Source: Lanius collurio
Lineage: Eukaryota; Chordata; Aves; Passeriformes; Laniidae
Assembly: GCA_020086605.1 (NCBI GenBank)
Contig: JACBWW010000039.1
Coordinates: 5,945,725 to 6,009,724, forward strand
Direction of reading: 5' to 3'
DNA length: 64,000 bases
In this document: positions 16,839-28,182 of the stretch, piece after piece
Layout of the letters: every line of letters starts with the position of its first letter
Numbering within the stretch: the first letter of the stretch is position 1
Notes under the pieces: generated by a model
The model's database searches: none
What the model saw: the letters and a program-made list of their open reading frames with translations, nothing else
What the model was told of the DNA's origin: nothing
Position numbers and translations under genes: made by a program

Positions 16839-16985
16839 CTGATGCTGCTGAGATGGGGAAGCCATTCTTCCTCCAGGTGACCTGTGGCTCTGGTGTGCCA
16901 CTGACCTTGCACTCCAGCAGGATCTTGCCGCTGATGTTGACCTCCAGGTCCGTGAGGTTCTGGATCACGTACGGCGCTGCCTTCG
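16839..16985 (-). CDS. kdrl: VEGFR exon 14: first half of Ig-like domain 7
   Basis: The acceptor is gtggctgcag and the donor GTGGGT. It reads (A)KAAPYVIQNLTDLE, GKILLECKVSGTPEPQ and VTWRKNG, aligning with KDR VAPTITGNLENQ and VSCTASGNPPPQIMWFKDN. The exon is 147 bp, exactly the KDR length, and ends in phase 1. Ig7 is the membrane-proximal domain. A strong G-rich tract lies about 45 bases upstream of the acceptor on the transcribed-sense strand. Confidence 0.92.
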
Positions 16986-18394
16986 CTGCAGCCACAAAGA
17001 GCCCCCAGTCAGCTTTGGGGGAGGCACCTCCCTCCCCTCCCCTCCCCACCCCTCCTTGCATGGCCTCTCGAGGCTGGGTGTGGCAAAGGTTTGGTTGATC
17101 AGTTGATCCAAAATCCCCCAAAGGTTCTGGGAGGAGTGAGGGAGTTTGTTTGGTTTATTTTCACACTGCCTAAGCTTAAGTTTGGCTGCAGCTCCAACTC
17201 CTCATCCTCTGAAGAAAACAAAGGACAGGGAGTAGGAGGTGCACATGCAGAGTGAAGACAAAAAAAAGAGAAAGGAGGAGGCAAAGAGGAAACAGCTCTA
17301 AAGGTTTTATATCCTCCATCAGGAATGCAGTTTTCTCCCTGTTACACCCATGGTAACTCCCACTTTATGTTCATTTATAAAAGGTGCAGGACAGCAATGA
17401 TTAAAATCACAAGCACAGCATAAAAAATACCCCAAACCTGCAGTCAGGACAGAAGCTGAGGGGTGTTAGAACACTGAAAAGACCATGTTTGAATGGGCAG
17501 GGAAGGCAGGTTTGAAGGGGCATTTCCTCGTGTGTTCTCCACGAGAATTGCCTGACATGTGCCAGACAAATAGCAGACCCCAGTCATTCTCAGAAGAATG
17601 TGATCCTCATTCCAGTTCTCCATGGATGCATTCCCAGTCTAGCTGGGTTTTTCCCACAGCTCAGCTGTGTAGGTTTGTGTGTAGGTGGAAATCTGACTGA
17701 CTGACAAAAATATCTGCCAGGGGAGAGGAAAGGGAAGTGCCTGAAGGCAGAGTGCAGAGCAAGGCCAGTGACTCATGGCTGAGGATGCTCACAGGTGGCC
17801 CTGGTGCTGTGGGCACCAGCCAAACCACCATCACCACCTAATACCTGAGTGAGGAATGTCCTGCCCTTTGTATTCCCACAGCCAACAGAACCAGGCTGGG
17901 GGATCTTAGTGGAATAAAAGAGTTGAGGGCTTGGGTATAAGTAAGAAAATAATTATTGTAACAAAGTGCATCCTTCTTACCCAGAATAAATGGCACATGT
18001 CACTTGATTTTACACTTGCCCAGGGACACTGGGGATCTGCTGGGTCCAAGTCTACTCAGGTCTCTCATCCTGGCAGCTGAGACTGGGTGCCAAAGTCATA
18101 CAGATCTGGGGTGAGCATCCCAAGTTACAGTTGTGCTGTCAGTAAATGGAGGGTGATGCCTTTTGTCCTCAGTCAACTCTAAATCTGCACCCAGCATGGA
18201 GCTGAGAAGATGAAATTCTGCTGAAAATCACCTTTATGTGATTTCAAATATTTTATCCAAACCCAGCAGTGGCTGCATGAGTGTTGTCCATGTCAGGCTG
18301 TCAATCCACAGGGAGTAAATAACAAAATCAAACCAAAGCAGGACCCAAAGTTTGTATTAGGACACATCCCAGTGCCACTCTCCCTGGCACGTAC
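16986..18394 (-). other. Intron 13
   Basis: This 1.4-kb intron separates the Ig6 and Ig7 exons. In FLT1 and KDR the matching intron is retained to make soluble receptor. It holds a G-quadruplex motif near its 3' end (17030-17052, minus strand). I saw no AATAAA signal on the sense strand within it. Confidence 0.65.
17030..17052 (-). promoter_or_regulatory. G-quadruplex motif upstream of exon 14 acceptor
   Basis: On the minus (sense) strand four runs of four G and one of three G are separated by single bases (T, A, A, A). Single-base loops make this a very strong quadruplex candidate in the pre-mRNA. It lies about 45 nt upstream of the exon 14 acceptor, where the branch point would be. A role in splicing is inference. 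Confidence 0.7.
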
Positions 18395-18688
18395 CTCTGA
18401 CCAGGAGCTGGCTGTGCTGCTCCAGTGTGTCTGTGCTGTTGTGCTGGTTCTGGGCTCGGCACCTGTAGAGGCCACTCTGCTCCCTCGTGACGTTGGGAAT
18501 GAGCAGGGTCAAAGAGATGGAATATTTGTCCATTTTCCTGACCACGGAGTGGCCAGGAGCCAGCTCTGAGGAGGGGTAGTACCAGGCCAGGTGGGTGTAG
18601 ATGTACTTGGAGGCACGGCAGGTGAGCTGGACGTCATTGCCCACGATGGCCGTCACTTGGGAGGCTGTTTGCAAGCCAGAGGGCACAT
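18395..18688 (-). CDS. kdrl: VEGFR exon 13: Ig-like domain 6
   Basis: The acceptor is tcctcctag and the donor GTACGT. This single large exon encodes all of Ig6: (D)VPSGLQTA, VGNDVQLTCRASKY, SGLYRCRAQNQ and SQLLVR. It is 294 bp against about 342 in KDR, so Ig6 is 16 residues shorter, mostly between the two cysteines. In FLT1 and KDR, read-through after this exon gives soluble receptors. Here, continued reading adds 12 residues and stops at 18357-18359. Confidence 0.9.
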
Positions 18689-21600
18689 CTAGGAGGAAGG
18701 GAAAACGTGTTTGGAATTGAATTGCAGCTGAGAAGATCTTTGGCTGCCTGGCTGCTCCTTGGGGGTCAAGTTTCCAGCAGTAATGGAAGGAGCCAGCTGT
18801 AATGAGGCACCTGCTTGCATGTGGAAATGGGCACTGGAGCTGGGAATTGGGGAAGGGAAGGTTGCTCTCAGTGCCCTGTGCTGCCCTGTGCCAGTCCAGC
18901 CCTCAGCATTCTAAATCATCCCATCTCCAAGTAATGAACTGAAAGCTTATAAATAGAAGGAGTTAATGGACTGAGAGAGTTTCATCAGGAGCTGTTTCTA
19001 TCCAGGTAGATAAATGTGTTTGGGAGCTCTTCCCTCTCTATCTGCAATCAGGGCTGGAAAGTATTAATTGCAGGGGAATAAAGAAACCAATGCCATCCCT
19101 CAGGAGCAGCACCTTCTTCCCCACTGAGCAGTCTCCTCAACTCTCTCTTGTTCCAACTGTGCCAATATTTATTTTCATCATACGTGCCGTGGTGGATATT
19201 TATTTGATCACTGATGGATTAACTGATCTAATGATGTCCAAGTCCTTGAAGCCTTTAAGTTTAGTCATGGCTAAACTTAAGAGTCATGATTCTGACCTAG
19301 CCACAAAAGAGTGAGCTGTTTCTTGCTATATTTTTAGTAACTTTTCACTCCAGAAAAAAAAAAAAAAGTCAATTTTCCTGAAGTGGCAGACTGGATCCAT
19401 TTGAAATCAAGAAAAACTGAGTGGAAGGCCAGAGCCTGCCCTGCAGACACATTCCTGCAGGAGCTACCAGAGACCTGCAAATTAACTTGGGCTGGAAAAT
19501 ACTCTGTTCCCTTTTGATTTTGTTAATTTTAGGGACCTATCCACCTGAATGAAGGATAACCACAGTGTCCTGGAATTGTTCTGCTGTCTGCTAGGTTAGC
19601 ATTTTTAAGCAGCTGAGAGTTCTGAGGAACCTCTTACCAATGTTACCAGGGACAGGACACCTTGGGAGGGCTCACTCTGGGCCACCTTCTGCACAGGAAC
19701 AGGTTTGCCCTAAATCTGAGAGATTATCCAGAGCCAAGCTGTTGGTGAGGTGCTTCCTCAAGCCAGGATGAGCTGGGTGGGACTTTGAGAGGGACAGAAG
19801 TTAAAGCAGAACAAGTGTGCACTGCCCCTGCCAGCTGCAAATTCCACCTGGGATTTGGCCAGGGGCTCCCTGCAAAAGGTTCTGCAGAAGTTCTGAGCAC
19901 AAATAGTGAGGCTGCTGAAATAACCAATCTGCCTTATAATAAACCATATATTCCATAAAATACAGAGCCCTGGAGGAGCTTTCAGATGTGATTAAAAGTC
20001 TCTCTTCTTCACGAGTCATCTGGAGTAGAACCCATGAGCTTTTGCTTCATGGTTTTTAAAGACTGGCACCAAAAATACTTCACAAAAGATCCAAAAAGAG
20101 AAGAGACCCCCTCAGGCCACAGCTCTGGGGATTGTTATTTCTCTCTCCCCGTCCTGGCGTTGCAGTTTGCTCTCTGCAGGGTGTTGTTAGGCTCAGTTGC
20201 TCCCTCCTGGTGCCAGCTGTGTGCTCAGGCTGCCATGTGTGTGTAACACACCCACTCCTCACTCCTCACCTCCTGTGCCTCCAGCATGTCCAACTGCTGC
20301 TTGTCAACACGGGGGGCATGGCTGAGGCCACCAAATCCTCTCAAAATGGGATAATTGAGAGCCAGTGGAAAAAATGGGATGTGGCACGAGCAGCATTTCA
20401 GCATCTCCTGAATCTCTCCGACCAAAACAGGGCACAGGTGCTGCATCCTTTGGGAGAAGGCACTGCCTTGGGCATGGCACAGCTTGGGCTGGAGCATTTG
20501 GGTCCAAATTCCCAAGGAATGGGATGTGTCCATTCCCAAGCCCTCAGTTTGGAAGGATGCTCCATAGTTTTGTTTTGCTGCTGGACTTGGAAGTTGCCAG
20601 GTTTTTTTTTCTACCAACTTAACATTCTGGGAGCAGAGGCCTGGCTTGTTTTTCTTATCATTCCTTCTCCTGACATTTTTTATTTAGCATTTTGAATATT
20701 TTTAGCTGGAACCTGTGCTATTCTCTCCCATCTTGTTTGCCTTTCAAGCAGCTCTTTCAGCTCCAATAGAATATTCATTGATTTTCATTGCAGTGGAAGG
20801 AAAAAGACAGGGGGAAAAAAAAGTTGCTTACTTCTCTCTTTCCTTGCTCTTCTCTCTCTTTTCTCCTCCTACCTGGATTATCAGGGGAGTGAGTGCAGCA
20901 CATTGCAAGTCAGTTCATCCCTCAGACAGCTTTGCTTACATAATCCTGAACCTGAGCAGTGATTAACTTCCTCCCTTGAACAGATACCGTGTGTTAGAAG
21001 GCTCCTAATAAGTTGGCTAAAAGAATGCACCACGGGGGCCTTTTCCCTTTTATCAGCAGTCACCAAACATTTGTCTTTGGTTTTGTGTTACAGCATAGTA
21101 GCTGCGAATTTCCCTCTCCACCGTGTGGGATTCCATGGCAAAAGAGGGAAAGGAGCCATGGGGGGAGGTAAAAAGGCAGCATAAATCAAAGGCAAGTCTG
21201 GCTCCATTTGTATTTACAAGGAATTAATTGGTTTTAATTTCCTGTGCTTTGCACAATAATCTGTGTAATTCAAACCTTGTGCTCTTACCCAAATTCCAGC
21301 CCTGGGGCTGGCAGGGGGGGTGCCCTCAGGAACAGGGGTGTAGGGAAGGGTGAGCCCCACTATGTGACACGGTGCTGCTTGTCAGGAATCCTGTCAACAC
21401 GTCGGGAATGAGCAGTTTGGAGTGGCACAAACTCCTAGAACAGCCCAGCTCATCCATTGTTCTGCTATCTGAGAGCAGATTTTTATCTCCTGCTGGAAAT
21501 GCAATATTTTCTTTTGGGTAGAAATCTTTAACTCCATTTTTCTCAGTTGTTTTGGCAATCAGATAAACCCTTGAAATAATGGCTTTGGTTATTATTTGTT

Positions 21601-24600
21601 ATTATTATCATAATTCATTTCTATTCCCAGAACAGTCAGAGTTTTCAGATGGGTGGGATCCCACTTTGCTGAATGTAGTGCAGTCAGACAAAGGCTGGAA
21701 TTTGATTAACTCTGGACCTGCAGCTCTGTAGAGCTGCCCTTTCCAAGGTGCAGAGCAGAGATTAGAAGGGAAATTACCCTTTGTCCATGGCAGAGAATCC
21801 CTGCAGGAGACACCAGGGCAGCTTTTCCCTGCACTGGGCAGTTTGCAGCGTGCCTGGAATGTCCTTTGGAGCTGGACAATGACATTTCTGAGCATCTGCT
21901 GCCTCACCCAGGGCTCAACCAGGAGCTCTGGAGTCAGAGCAGTGGTGGGAAAGGCAGGCAGGGTCAGATCTTGGTTGGACTGAGACAAAACAAAAATCCT
22001 GGAGTAAGAGTTAGGCCAGGGCACGATGGATAACAAATCCCTTTAGGAGAGACTCCAGAGGGCTGCAGAGGGACAGTGACAGTCAGGACATCTGCAGGAG
22101 GGGCTGTCACTGCATGAGGAGACTTCTCATCACGCTGGACCCCTTATAAGGTTTGGATTCTGAGTGATTTCCAAACCCTGCTGACCCTTCATGAAATGAA
22201 CTCTGCTGTCAGAGGAATGATGTAAAAATAGAGGCCAGTTCTATTTCTGGTGTCCGTGGGAGTTTTTGTGGGGGCTCTGCAGTGGAAGAACAAAATGGTT
22301 GCTGACAATTATTCCACAGGGATGAATTAATTTTTCTGAAATGAAGGTGGTGGTGGTGAAAACATCAGGTTTCAGTGAGCACATCCCCTGAGAGCAGCCT
22401 TGACAACACCTGAGGAGGTGTCCCTGGAACACTCTGCCATGTCCTGGGAAAACATCTCAGCCCTGCCCCAGGGGAACAGGGCTTTGAGGGAGTTTAGCCT
22501 CTGTATCCCCTTCAGGTTTCTTACCAGGGAGAGGTGAGTTCAGCCCAGCTCAGCCAAAAGGTTTGACAGCAGCTCAGGGAGCCCCAGTTCGTTGGTTGGT
22601 AGGAGATAATGGGAGAGAAGCTCTTTAAAATCAACAAATTGCGAATTAATTGTGGGGTGCCACAACTTGGAGCTGCTTTGCAGAGAGCTGTGAAATGCTG
22701 CAAACATTTCCCACATGTCCCAAATGTGCTCTCAGGCTCTACCCCAGCTTTCAGCTCAGCCTTTAGGTTCAACCTGCACAGAACGAACCACTTCACATTC
22801 AGAAGTGACCAGGTGAGAGCCTTGAGCTCTTGGTCTTCCTCTGTCTGGAACCTCACATGTCCCTCAACATTGAGACAGGAGAAAACTCCTGGGGAGAGTA
22901 ACCTGGAGCCTGCTCCAGCTGTTCCAGCTGTGAGGATAAGCTGCAGAACTGTCCCCACAGCCTGGCCCTGCTGGAGCAGCACTCAGAGAGGACCCTCCCA
23001 TGGAGGAAGCCAGCCTGAGGTCACTGTTTTACTGCTGCAGCATGACCCACTTTAGCACCAGGATGGCCACATTTAGAAAGTTTTCATTCCTTTCTAATCC
23101 AGAAACACTATTTTTAAATTCAGCCTTTCCAAAAGCCAGTCATGCTCGGTCAGCATCTGCCTCTTCCCCAGAATGGCCCAGACTCCCAGTTTCCCCTTCT
23201 CAGGGTGGAATAATTCTGTCTTGCCAAGCCCTGTGCACTTCCTGGTCTGCTTTGGTGGAAACATTCCCACCAGAACCGCTGTCAGTAATTTCACCCAGTG
23301 ATTCATTTCCTTCATAATTAAAACTGCATGATTAAAACACTTGTGTCTCCAAACACTGCTAGACGGATCTTAAAATAAAAAAAAAAAATGGAATATTAGC
23401 TCTCTGTGGGTGGAAAGAAGCCCTACACAACTTTATTACTTAAATAAACCAGAGTTGTGCAAGGTGCATGGCATGATCCAACCCTTTGGATGTGACCTTA
23501 TCCTCCTGGCTTATTGAGTTGCTGCAGCTTTGGGTTTAGTCACCAAGTGTGGCAGTTCTGTGAAGAGCTTGGATAACCTACCCAGACACAACAGCTGGAA
23601 GAACTCCCAGTGGACACTCAACACTTGGAACACTTGGAGGTGTAAAATTAATAGCTGGTCTTCAGCCTGCCTTGGACATGTTGAGAACCTCTGATATCTA
23701 AGCTGTATCTCCCCAAAGCACATCTTGAAGGGCATTTTCCTAAGTAAATAAGAGTTAGAGCTTTGGGAAATGTCTTTTAGAGGCTGAAAGCCTCTCCTGT
23801 CCCCACTGGGGCAGCACAAAGGAGCTCTAATGGAGGGGAAATCTTTCCCTGTGTGGCATCTGCTTCATTATTGTTGGCTGGTGTTTTTCCTCCTGGCATT
23901 TGTATGTAACACCAATGGGAACAGTGTTTAGTGAGCCCTTTTTCAGCCAGCAGGATTTGAAAGGTGCTGGATTCCTTTGGAGCAATGGAGTCAAACAATC
24001 CAGGAGGGAAGAGAGGTACCGGAGTGCAGATCTCTGCCACGAGCGAGCTCTGCCCTCCCAACTTGCTTCAAGGGCAAGGAACCAAGCAGTGAGAGTCAGA
24101 CATTTACTTTCCAGGACACTTCTGCACTCTTTGTTCTAAAAATCAATATTTTGATGCAAATCTTGCCAGCCAACATCCACTCATCAAGAAAGTGAGCACA
24201 GAAATGTTTCAGTTTTGTGCTGGGTGAGCACTTGAACAAGGCTGTCCCTGGACTCTCCTCTCTTTTTGAGCTGCCATCTCTCCTGAAAACGTTATGTAGA
24301 TCTTGATCTCACTCCTAAAGAATTCCTGTGTTGAAAGGTTAAGCAGACGTTTGTTTGGATTTGTGTTCCTTGGAGAACCCTCCTTGCAGAAGGGCACTGC
24401 GAAGGCAGCGGCCCCGGCAGGGCTCCAGTGGCACTGTGAGATCAGCCCTGGACGGGGCTGGGCCCTGGCCTGGCTCACCTTTGGTTTCCCTGGCTCAGGG
24501 AGAGGCTCCAGCCCTCTGGAAGAGCACAAAGGCCCCAGCTTTGCCAGAGGTTTCCCAAGGACAGCACTCAGATGTCACCAGTGTTGCTTTAAGACACAGA

Positions 24601-24851
24601 GAGGGGGACTTGGGGCTGCAGCTGCAGCTGGAAAGGACAAAGGGACATCGGGTCTGATGCTGGACATGTCCAGCTCAGCTGGATCCTGCCTTGTGTGGGG
24701 TGAAGAGGCTGGGATTGCTGCACTGGGAGTGCCCCAAAACACAACACACAGGGATGGCCAGGAGTCTGAACCAGTGCTCAGCAGCCACGTCAGACATGCA
24801 GGGCAATCAGAGCAGCAGCAGCTGCCTCTGTGTGGGGTTTCTGTCGTTTAC
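18689..24851 (-). other. Intron 12
   Basis: This 6.2-kb intron has A-runs at 19356-19370 and 23371-23390. A stretch at 20980-21270 looks like a possible conserved element. No coding exon or named transposon was recognised. Confidence 0.6.
20980..21270. promoter_or_regulatory. Possible intronic regulatory element
   Basis: A 290-bp stretch combines a GATA-type TTATCAG, a forkhead-like TATTTACA, A/T-rich homeobox-like TTAATTGG and a CCACGGGG cluster, with little low complexity. Those are the factor types that act in endothelial enhancers. This is a hint only, since conservation cannot be seen from one sequence. Confidence 0.25.
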
Positions 24852-24960
24852 CTGACACGTAGAACTCGATGCTGCGCTGCTCCTCGCCCACCTTGTTGGA
24901 AGCCACGCAGTAATAGACCCCCGAGGCACTGCTGTTCTCCATGGTGAGGGTGCTCACGAT
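24852..24960 (-). CDS. kdrl: VEGFR exon 12: end of Ig-like domain 5
   Basis: The acceptor is ttcttggcag and the donor GTAAAC. It reads IVSTLTMEN, GVYYCVASNKVGEEQRS and IEFYVS, aligning with KDR TVSTLVIQ, LYKCEAVNKVGRGERV and ISFHVT. The exon is 109 bp, as in KDR, and ends in phase 1. It carries the second Ig5 cysteine. Confidence 0.92.
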
Positions 24961-27734
24961 CTGCCAAGAAACACAAAACAAGGAGTGGCTCTGAGGCTGG
25001 GGCAGCCTTGGCAGAGTGTGTGGGAGGGTAGAAAAACTGTTAAGAAACTTGTTTCTGGTTAATAGCAGGTGAAGGTCCCAGACAAGTGCTCTTACTTGGT
25101 TTTTGTCTCACATTATCTCAGCCCAGCTGATTCTCTTCCCTCCTCAATCCTAAACCTTCATTTTTCCCCCTGTCTCACCCATGAAAAGTAAAGTCCTCCT
25201 TCAAGACACTGCCAAGGTCTTTGTGAGACAACATCAGCAAGAAGCTGAACTGAGGAGTCTGGAAGATCCATCCACACACAGTCCCACATCCATCTATTCT
25301 GTTTCCTGCTTTTCAGCTCTGGGTGATGTGGGGAATACCCACATTTGGGCAGCAGGTCATTCCTATGGATGTGGTACAAAGAGTATTGCAGGATTTTGCT
25401 TTTCCCCTCAAAGAAGGGAGGGAAGAACGTGTCCCCTTTGGGCCTGGGAGCCCCTTGATTCCAAGACTGCTCCTTGGAGCCACACAGGACTCGTTCAGCA
25501 AGGCAGGAAGCTCTGGAGAAGCTGCCAGTGCTGCAACCCTTGGCAAACACAGCAAGGGAGGATCACAGAGAAAGAAGGAGCACTTGTCCTGAGCCTCACC
25601 ACATGGGAAAAGGGTGATGGTTCTGCTACTGCTGGGGCTGAACTCAAACATGTCCCCAAGAACCTGTGTTCCTTAAACCTCCCAAGGCTCTTGCTGGTGA
25701 GGCCCAGCCATGTGGCACTGCCCTGTCCCTGTCCTGCTGCAGCCTCTCAGGCTCACACAGGAATAGCCACAGGCTGTGGCTTTAATTATTCCTTGTATTC
25801 CTTTGGACTTAGCAGGAAAACTGGGCCTGACCCACCAAGACAGAGATGTTCTTGCAGGATTGCTCTGCTTCCCCTGCAGCCATTCACCTGAGGAGCTCTG
25901 AGCCCTCACATTTGGAACAAATATGACTTTCTTTGCCATCCTCTCTAAGGCCTTTGAGAATCAAAACTGCCAACACCCTCTGGCCCTTTGTCCTTATCTC
26001 CAGAGAGCTCTTTGAAGTGCACAGAAGCATCTCTGGACTTTCTTTTTAATATCCTAAACTAAACTCGAACAAGACATTCCTTTACCCCTCCTAAAGCTGC
26101 CCCATGAGTGTGTCTGTAGCTGTGTGGGATGTATTTTCTGAGTTATTTAAGATTTGCTGAGATCTGGCACTTTAAATCCCACAGGGAAATGAGTTCCAAA
26201 GGTTTTGATCCCATGTGCATTTGACATTCTAATGGTGAGCATTTTCAGCACAGTAAGGGGTGAGTGGAAAAGGCTTTACTTTTCATGGGCACCAAACACA
26301 AGAATGGGGAACCCCCAAATTTAGGGGTGAAAAAGGAGAGCAGCAAAGCCAGCTCCCTCTGGTGTCCACCACAGAAAGAGCTGTGCAGTCCTGAGTGATT
26401 TATGATGTGAAAATAGCTGTGCCTTGGCTATAAAAGCAGCCTGCTCCTCCTCCTGGTGCTGTCCTGGAGCAGTGGCCTGAGGCCACGGGCTGGGAACGAG
26501 CTCACGTTCAGAGCCCTGAGCAGCAGCCACTGCCTTTGGAATTCCTGCTCAGTCAACATCTTTGTTCTCATGGATGTGAGGCTTTCATATTTGGGAAAAG
26601 CCAACGTACATGTCCATGCTGAGGACAGGAGGGGATACATTTGGACAGCTTTTTAACAGCAATTAGTCTTGCTAAGTGACAGCTCTAGCTGGGAAGTGAA
26701 GGATAACGCTGTAGAGCCAGTCAGAATCATAAAATATCCATTTTGGAACATGTCCAAAGTGTTCAGGGTGACACTGTGGCTCTTCTGAACGCTGATGCAA
26801 TGCCTCGAGCTGCCTGGTGGCCCAGAGGTAAATGCTCATGAGCAAACACACACACAGATGCTGACATCTCCAACTCCATAACTCAGGAAAAGTCTGGCAG
26901 GGCAGTGGAAAAACAACAAAAAAAAAAGAGCAAATAGCTATCCTGAGACCTCATCAGGGCTAATCTCAGTCTTGTCTAGATATGAAGGTGAAAAAGATGG
27001 TAAATGACAGTGGGAAACAATCTGGGGACAAATTCTTGGGGGAAAACAACTACTGAGGGATAAAGAGACAGTAATTTTCTTGTTTGGATGCTCCAGTGAT
27101 TGTCTTGCACTTGGATACCAGCTCGTTACACACCTGAGCACCAGAGATAAGGCACTTTCCTGACTTGGCCCTGAACTGGCACCTCCCAGAGCTCTCCAAA
27201 CTGTGACTTTTAAACCAGCAGCATCCAGCAGAGATCTACATATGATCCCACAGCTGGCAATTCAGGATTTTGAGTGATTTTCTTGTAAGATGAATCCCTT
27301 GGAATGATTATGAATCATTATTTCACTCCAGCTGTGTGCTCCTGGGTAAATCCCTGAGCCTGGCAGCCCAGTTATCTTTCCAGCATCTGAAATAAAGTTC
27401 TCAGTGGTCAAACTAACCTAATCCTGATAGGTTTGGTAGTTGAAATTTGAAATTTGTGAACATTTGGTCACAGTGGCAGGTCGGGATAGGGATTTTGTTC
27501 TTCTAAATGCCATCCCTAATGAAAAAATTATCTTCACTTGAGCACCCAAACTCAGGGATCTTTTCCCATTGTTAACAGTGCAAACTGTTACACTCTGGAG
27601 GGGCACAATCCCAGAATGTGAGGACCTTTAGTAGGCAGTGGCAAAATTCTGAGGGAATAATGGCTGTGTGTGCTTAGTCTGTGCACCTGGAGAGTATTTT
27701 CCACTCCTGGAATCAGAGCCAGGGTAGAAAACCT

Positions 27735-28182
27735 TGAGACATGGATTGAGTCCAGAGGGGCCACGGAGCTGCTCCCAGGGCTGGAGCCCCTCTGGAGCCA
27801 GGCTGGGAGAGCTGGGAATGTTCCCCTGGAGAAGGGAAGGCTCCAGGGAGAGCTCAGAGCCCCTGGCAGGGCCTGAAGGGGCTCCAGGAGAGCTGGAGAC
27901 AGACTGGGGACAAGGCATGGAGGGCCAGGACACAGGGAATGGCTTCCCAGTGCCAGAGGGCAGGAATAAATGGGATTTGGGCAGGAATTGTTCCCTGGGA
28001 GGGTGGGCAGGCCCTGGCACAGGGTGCCCAGAGCAGCTGTGGCTGCCCCTGGATCCCTGGCAGTGCCCAAGGCCAGGCTGGACATTGGAGCAGCCTGGGA
28101 CAGTGGGAGGTGTCCCTGCCATGGCAGGGGTGGCACTGGATGGGCTTTAAGTCCCTCACCCCCCAAACCCTCTGGGATTCCA
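27735..28182 (+). mobile_element. CR1 LINE 3' fragment, about 450 bp
   Basis: It reads through ATGGATTGAGTCCAGAGGGG, CAGGCCCTGGCACAGGGTGC, GTGGCTGCCCCTGGATCCCT, AGGCTGGACATTGGAGCAGC and GGTGGCACTGGATGGGCTTT, ending near CTGGGATTCCAC. This is the standard 3' half of an avian CR1, antisense to the receptor gene. Confidence 0.9.

Noticed and set aside
25181..25891. A 236-residue plus-strand open frame in intron 11
   Set aside because: No recognisable domain, low-complexity composition and several overlapping frames on the other strand; consistent with chance.
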